64,000 bases of DNA, from positions 186,398,437-186,462,436 of the forward strand of contig JARYHS010009186.1 of the NCBI GenBank assembly GCA_031002005.1. Direction: 5' to 3'. This document shows positions 60,430 through 64,000 of this stretch, piece by piece. The first letter of the stretch is position 1. Each line of letters starts with the position of its first letter. This stretch comes from Vandiemenella viatica. Its lineage: Eukaryota; Arthropoda; Insecta; Orthoptera; Morabidae. The notes beneath the pieces were generated by a model, which was given only the letters and a program-made list of their open reading frames with translations, was not told where the DNA came from and ran no database searches. A program made the translations under genes and the position numbers.

Positions 60430-60715
60430 GTCACCACACCACCATCGGTCCAACGCCGTTCTAGAGGAAATGTTACGGACTTTCAGAATTTCACTATCCA
60501 CATTGACCGATTTTCCAACCATTTTCAAGATAATTGTAAAAATCTGAACCGAAGCACGTATAAATTTTTATTAATGGAGGTGATATGGGAGAGAGGGGAA
60601 GGTTTTCGAAAACCAAATGTAGACAGTGTTTTAATTTATACGTGTACAAAGTTTCATCGAGATCGGACAAGAACTGTGGATTTGTATAAAGAACATACAA
60701 ATATAGACACAACCG
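60430..60715 (+). repeat. Fragment of the (CAAA)n-type dispersed repeat
   Basis: 'CCACCATCGGTCC... TTACGGACTTTCAG' begins it, and 'CCAAATGTAGACAGTGTT' and 'AAAGTTTCATCGAGATCGGA' (60613-60670) match the 3' blocks at 42.8 and 59.75 kb. It borders the nad5 copy on its right. The 149-codon plus-strand frame here joins NUMT and repeat sequence and is not a gene. Confidence 0.65.
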
Positions 60716-61340
60716 TCCAAAAGATTCCCAAAGTATGTAGAATATTTGCTATTACGAAATAACATTCGCAAAAGAAATCTAAAAAAAAAAAAAAAAAACA
60801 AGACGTACTCCTGAATTGGAGACGTTGGCATCAATTTTACAGAAAATAGTTTTACTATAATCAGATCCTGTGAAATCTTTTCTGATCTGTTTGTAAATAA
60901 TTCCATGTTAAAATTACTGCATATATCACTCTAATTATTTACTGATTAAATTTTGGACGGATAATAAATCTAAATTATACAATACAAAAAAAATAATAAT
61001 AATAACTAGTGCCAAAATAGTTTCTAAGGTGAATTAGTGGCGAGTTTGTTAAAAAGACCATCCATCTCCTGCATTAATTCAGAAAGTTTTCTTTATTGTC
61101 TCCCATTACACGTTAATGTTGGAGAGGGTAATGTAACTTAATTTCTAGGCCATCCACGGTTTGGAAACTTTGCCCATAATCACAGTCTGCACTTAATTTT
61201 TAGGCTCCTGATTAGATAGGTGGAAAGTTCGTTTAGTTGTTAAATTACTCACTTGCCGACGGCCGGTGTCCTGCAAACACTGTTGCAGAGCGCCCAGGCT
61301 GCCACAGAACACAGCCTCTTCTAGGAATGTGTGTTCAGCC
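60716..61340. other. Non-coding stretch with an A-run
   Basis: An A-run of about 19 lies at 60781-60799. A balanced island at 61250-61340 leads into the splice-like site. No gene. Confidence 0.45.
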
Positions 61341-61367
61341 ACTTACCTGCAAAACAAACCAGACATG
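61341..61367 (-). promoter_or_regulatory. Candidate recursive splice site (CAG|GTAAGT)
   Basis: On the minus strand a T-rich tract (GGTTTGTTTTG) leads directly into CAG|GTAAGT, the junction lying between 61347 and 61346. An acceptor and an optimal donor fused with no exon between them is the definition of a ratchet point used to splice long insect introns in steps. A second possible acceptor (CTTCTCTTCACAG) ends at 61368, so a 21-base micro-exon is the alternative reading. The surrounding 120 bases are GC-richer than the region. Splicing itself cannot be shown from DNA. Confidence 0.45.
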
Positions 61368-62815
61368 CTGTGAAGAGAAGTGCGAGGTAATTAAGTTGAC
61401 ACTCCACAGTTTGTAATACTAAGCAAATATTTAGACACTTGGAAGGCTAATTTCAGTTTCTTGCCTCAATCTCTCTTGGTGATTATGGCACCAGTAAGAA
61501 AACTTAGCCAGAAAGAAACTCGCCGAAAAGCTGCCCTATCGTCTTATACTTTTAGATTTAAAATCAAATTTATGACAGAAGAATAATGCTTATGCTGCTC
61601 AATAAATTAAAATAAAACTAAAATTCAAGATCACAGTTCACTAAACTAAATAAACTACTTAAACAGCTAACCGTAAAATGTATCACCTGCTAATCACGCG
61701 GTAAATTTATAGAAACCTACTTGGATAGGAAAAATCAGACATTTAATATGATCTAAATAACTCGTTGTTTTTTGTTTGTTTCTTTTTCTACTCGTTAAGA
61801 AAAGTACAATGGCAATTTTTAAACGAATTTAGTTGCTTGAATTATCAGAACAAATATCACTCGCGACAATTCAAACTGAATTGATCGATTATGAGAATTC
61901 TGAATCTCTGTAGAACTGTTATTACATATTTAATACCTTTCGCTTAAAACATTAATTTAGCTTTAAAATGCAATCATTCAAGAAATATAGCTAATATTCC
62001 TCTGTATAAATATTTTCGTTCATCCACCAAACATTATTTTTTGGCGTAGTAAAAACATAACAAACATGTAATTTAGTATAAATATTTTCTAATAAAATTA
62101 ATGTGGAAATCTAATCTAAACATTTTCTATTTTATTTAATATTTTTCCCCACTTTGAGTGAAACAACTGTAAATGGTATCTGGTAAAATTTTATATAATT
62201 CATATTAATATTCGCCTTTTTAAATGGCAATATTACTTCGACGATATCTTACACCTAATAGATCCAATACACTTGACGAAAACCATTACGATTTTTTCAC
62301 TCTTAACCTGTTTCAAGCATGTGGCAACTATTATGCGAATAACACACACAATTTCATAGGTTGCATTAAACTTTAACTGTACATATCCTTTTTTTTTTTT
62401 TTAAAAAAAAGTAGATATTTCAAATTTAAAGAAATGTTGAATTTGATTCGATAATTCTTCTAAAAAATTTGGGAAAGCTTCTCAAAATTAATTCTATGAG
62501 AACCATGCTTGCCGTCTGATATTAATGGATTCATCGCCAACAACTGAAGCCCTGCTAACGACCTTGTATTCCATTTCCAACCAGTAACGCATAATCGATA
62601 GTTAGTAGGTAATGCTAGCTGATCTGGTTAAGAGGAAATGGGAGATAGCAGCAGAGATAATCAACAAAGGAATGCTATTTTGGTCGATTTCACTGCCTCG
62701 CGGAGTGCGGCTTGCAGGAAGTTATCCGTTACGATTCAAGTGTATTCAGTGGGCAATTTAATTTTGCATGACAAAGAGAAACATCGCTAACATCGTGTGA
62801 TATTAAGTTGAAATC
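61368..62815. other. Non-coding stretch
   Basis: AT-rich; a T-run/A-run pair at about 62391-62410. Nothing recognised. Confidence 0.5.
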
Positions 62816-62990
62816 ACCGAGCGTGGTGGGTGAGAGGTTACACTTAACCTCGCATTCGAGAGGACGCAGGTTCGAATCCCTGTCTGGACATCCAGATTTC
62901 AATTTTCCATGTCCGAATTCCTTCTCGTTCCTTGATCCCACTTCTTTCTCGCCTCTAATGACGGCGACCAGGCGCAAAGCCATAAACAAG
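62816..62990 (+). repeat. SINE-1 copy with internal deletion
   Basis: The head ACCGAGCGTGGTGGGTGAGA and an intact B-box GGTTCGAATCCC are present. After 'CCAGATTTCAATTTTCCATG' the sequence jumps to 'TCCGAATTCCTTCTCGTTCC', omitting the middle of the family body. Full copies have CCATG at both sides of the missing part, which suggests deletion between short direct repeats. The end has 'GCCTCTAATGACGG' and an A-rich tail. Confidence 0.8.
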
Positions 62991-63591
62991 TAAACAGGAG
63001 TTGAGCCCAACCATTTAAAGACAATACATAAACTGAAAAAAATATTAATTTGAAATAACATAAAGTTTCATCTCTTTTCATAGAATTTTACGAATTAAAC
63101 CATGCAACTGGCAATTTCTCCCAAAAAGGAGACTAAGAATATGATGGTTATAAAGGTAGCGAAATTTCACGAAAAAATCAGTGATGTTGTAACACCCATA
63201 TTACAGTTTCCCTATCCGGGCAACAACAAATAGTTTCATTCAATTCAGCTATGGCTACATAGGATGTGGAAGATGTGGTTCATTGTTCTAATTGAAATAT
63301 AAATATTAAATCATTTCGCTTTTCACAATCAAGGCATAAGTCAACGGAACCATTTATAACATTTATTTTAATAATGTTTTCTTCCAGAAGGCAATGAATT
63401 AGTTATCAAATCTTGACGAAAGAGTAGTAATAAAAGTTATAAAATAATTGTTTAAAAAACATAAAAACCGCTTTCAAAAAAAGGGCACCAAAAATTTTAA
63501 AATAACTTTATACCTTGCTTAGAAGAAAGTAAATCTAAATGGACAATATTTTACATTACTGTTATTGAAATTTTTACATTAATTAGTTATT
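62991..63591. other. Non-coding stretch
   Basis: Nothing recognised. Confidence 0.5.
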
Positions 63592-64000
63592 TTTGGAGTC
63601 GGTGCCAGCTGTCAGATCGCGCAGATTGAATTACTGAACTTTATTTGGTGTTCGAGACGAACCGAGAGTACGAATAAAAATTCCAAATATTTTACAGCAT
63701 GTCGTGAGGTACATAGTTTTATTGCGGGAGACAGCTTAGGGAAACAAATTAACAGTATGTTATCTGTGGCTCGGCCTCGTTGGTCATCCAGGCATATCTC
63801 TGGCGCTATAGTGTCAGTTGGTATGCTGCATCATGTAGTAAAATCTTTATAGTTAGTATAATATCAGTGTATCATCTATATGTTTCAGTTTTGTTGAAAA
63901 ATGTTTCTAGAATTAATTGTAGGAAAGTAGTAACATGATTTTTTATGTATTATTGTTATTTATTATTGTTTTTCTTGTTTTGGCTGGCACCGACTCCAAA
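63592..64000. mobile_element. Element with perfect 18 bp inverted ends, at the window edge
   Basis: TTTGGAGTCGGTGCCAGC (63592-63609) is exactly complementary to GCTGGCACCGACTCCAAA (63983-64000). They enclose about 409 bp without coding capacity. The window ends at the last base of the right arm, so the arm may be longer and the flanking duplication cannot be read. A MITE is the likeliest reading. Confidence 0.55.

Noticed and set aside
60313..60762. 149-codon plus-strand open frame
   Set aside because: Its first part is nad5-derived sequence out of frame and its second part is the dispersed repeat; it is a junction artefact.
63592..63609. The word GAGTCGGTGC resembles the 3' hairpin of Cas9 guide scaffolds
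   Set aside because: It is one arm of an 18 bp inverted repeat 373 bp apart, with no repeat array, no cas gene and a clearly eukaryotic setting; the likeness is coincidental.

Overview
This is AT-rich (roughly two-thirds A+T by eye) non-coding DNA from a large animal genome, most likely an insect. No open reading frame exceeds about 170 codons and there are no operons or bacterial signals. The lineage clues are tRNA-derived SINEs of a type I associate with polyneopteran insects (stick insects, grasshoppers and relatives), a nuclear copy of mitochondrial nad5 that reads correctly only with the invertebrate mitochondrial code, and many decayed Tc1/mariner, hAT, PIF/Harbinger-like and LINE elements. 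Polyneoptera is an inference from recalled repeat similarity; I cannot fix the genus.

Layout. 0-13 kb: SINE-1 copies at 4.6 and 5.6 kb, a LINE reverse-transcriptase relic at 7.2 kb, the first of four related MITEs at 8.0 kb, and a longer LINE relic at 11.4-12.6 kb. 13-27 kb: SINE-1 copies at 14.6 and 16.3 kb, a CpG-rich island holding a possible first coding exon on the minus strand (18.3-18.4 kb), MITEs at 19.5 and 22.7 kb, a SINE-2 copy at 20.5 kb, and two near-identical 55-60 bp direct repeats around an 800 bp insert at 23.2-24.1 kb. 27-42 kb: mostly unannotatable intron or intergenic DNA with a pogo-like relic, SINE-2 copies, a fold-back at 35.1 kb, a GC-rich island full of homeodomain-type sites at 36.2 kb, a mariner-like relic with long inverted repeats at 38.4-39.0 kb, and a plus-strand exon candidate at 40.4-40.7 kb. 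42-64 kb: a dispersed repeat ending in (CAAA)n, more SINEs, two minus-strand LINE relics (48.1-49.8 kb), a MITE at 52.7 kb, a 1.54 kb hAT-type element with an exact 8 bp target duplication at 53.9-55.5 kb, a mariner-like transposase relic, a SINE dimer, a Tc1 relic, the nad5 NUMT, a CAG|GTAAGT recursive-splice candidate at 61.3 kb (minus strand), and an element with perfect 18 bp inverted ends that closes at the last base of the window.

How the parts relate. I see no complete host gene. The minus-strand exon candidate and the minus-strand recursive-splice candidate lie in compatible order (the splice site is upstream in transcription), so the window could lie largely inside one or more very long introns, but no transcript evidence exists here. 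The best supported results are structural: four MITEs each with matching 3 bp flanks, one hAT element with an 8 bp duplication, and the NUMT. I found no convincing previously undescribed biological system.
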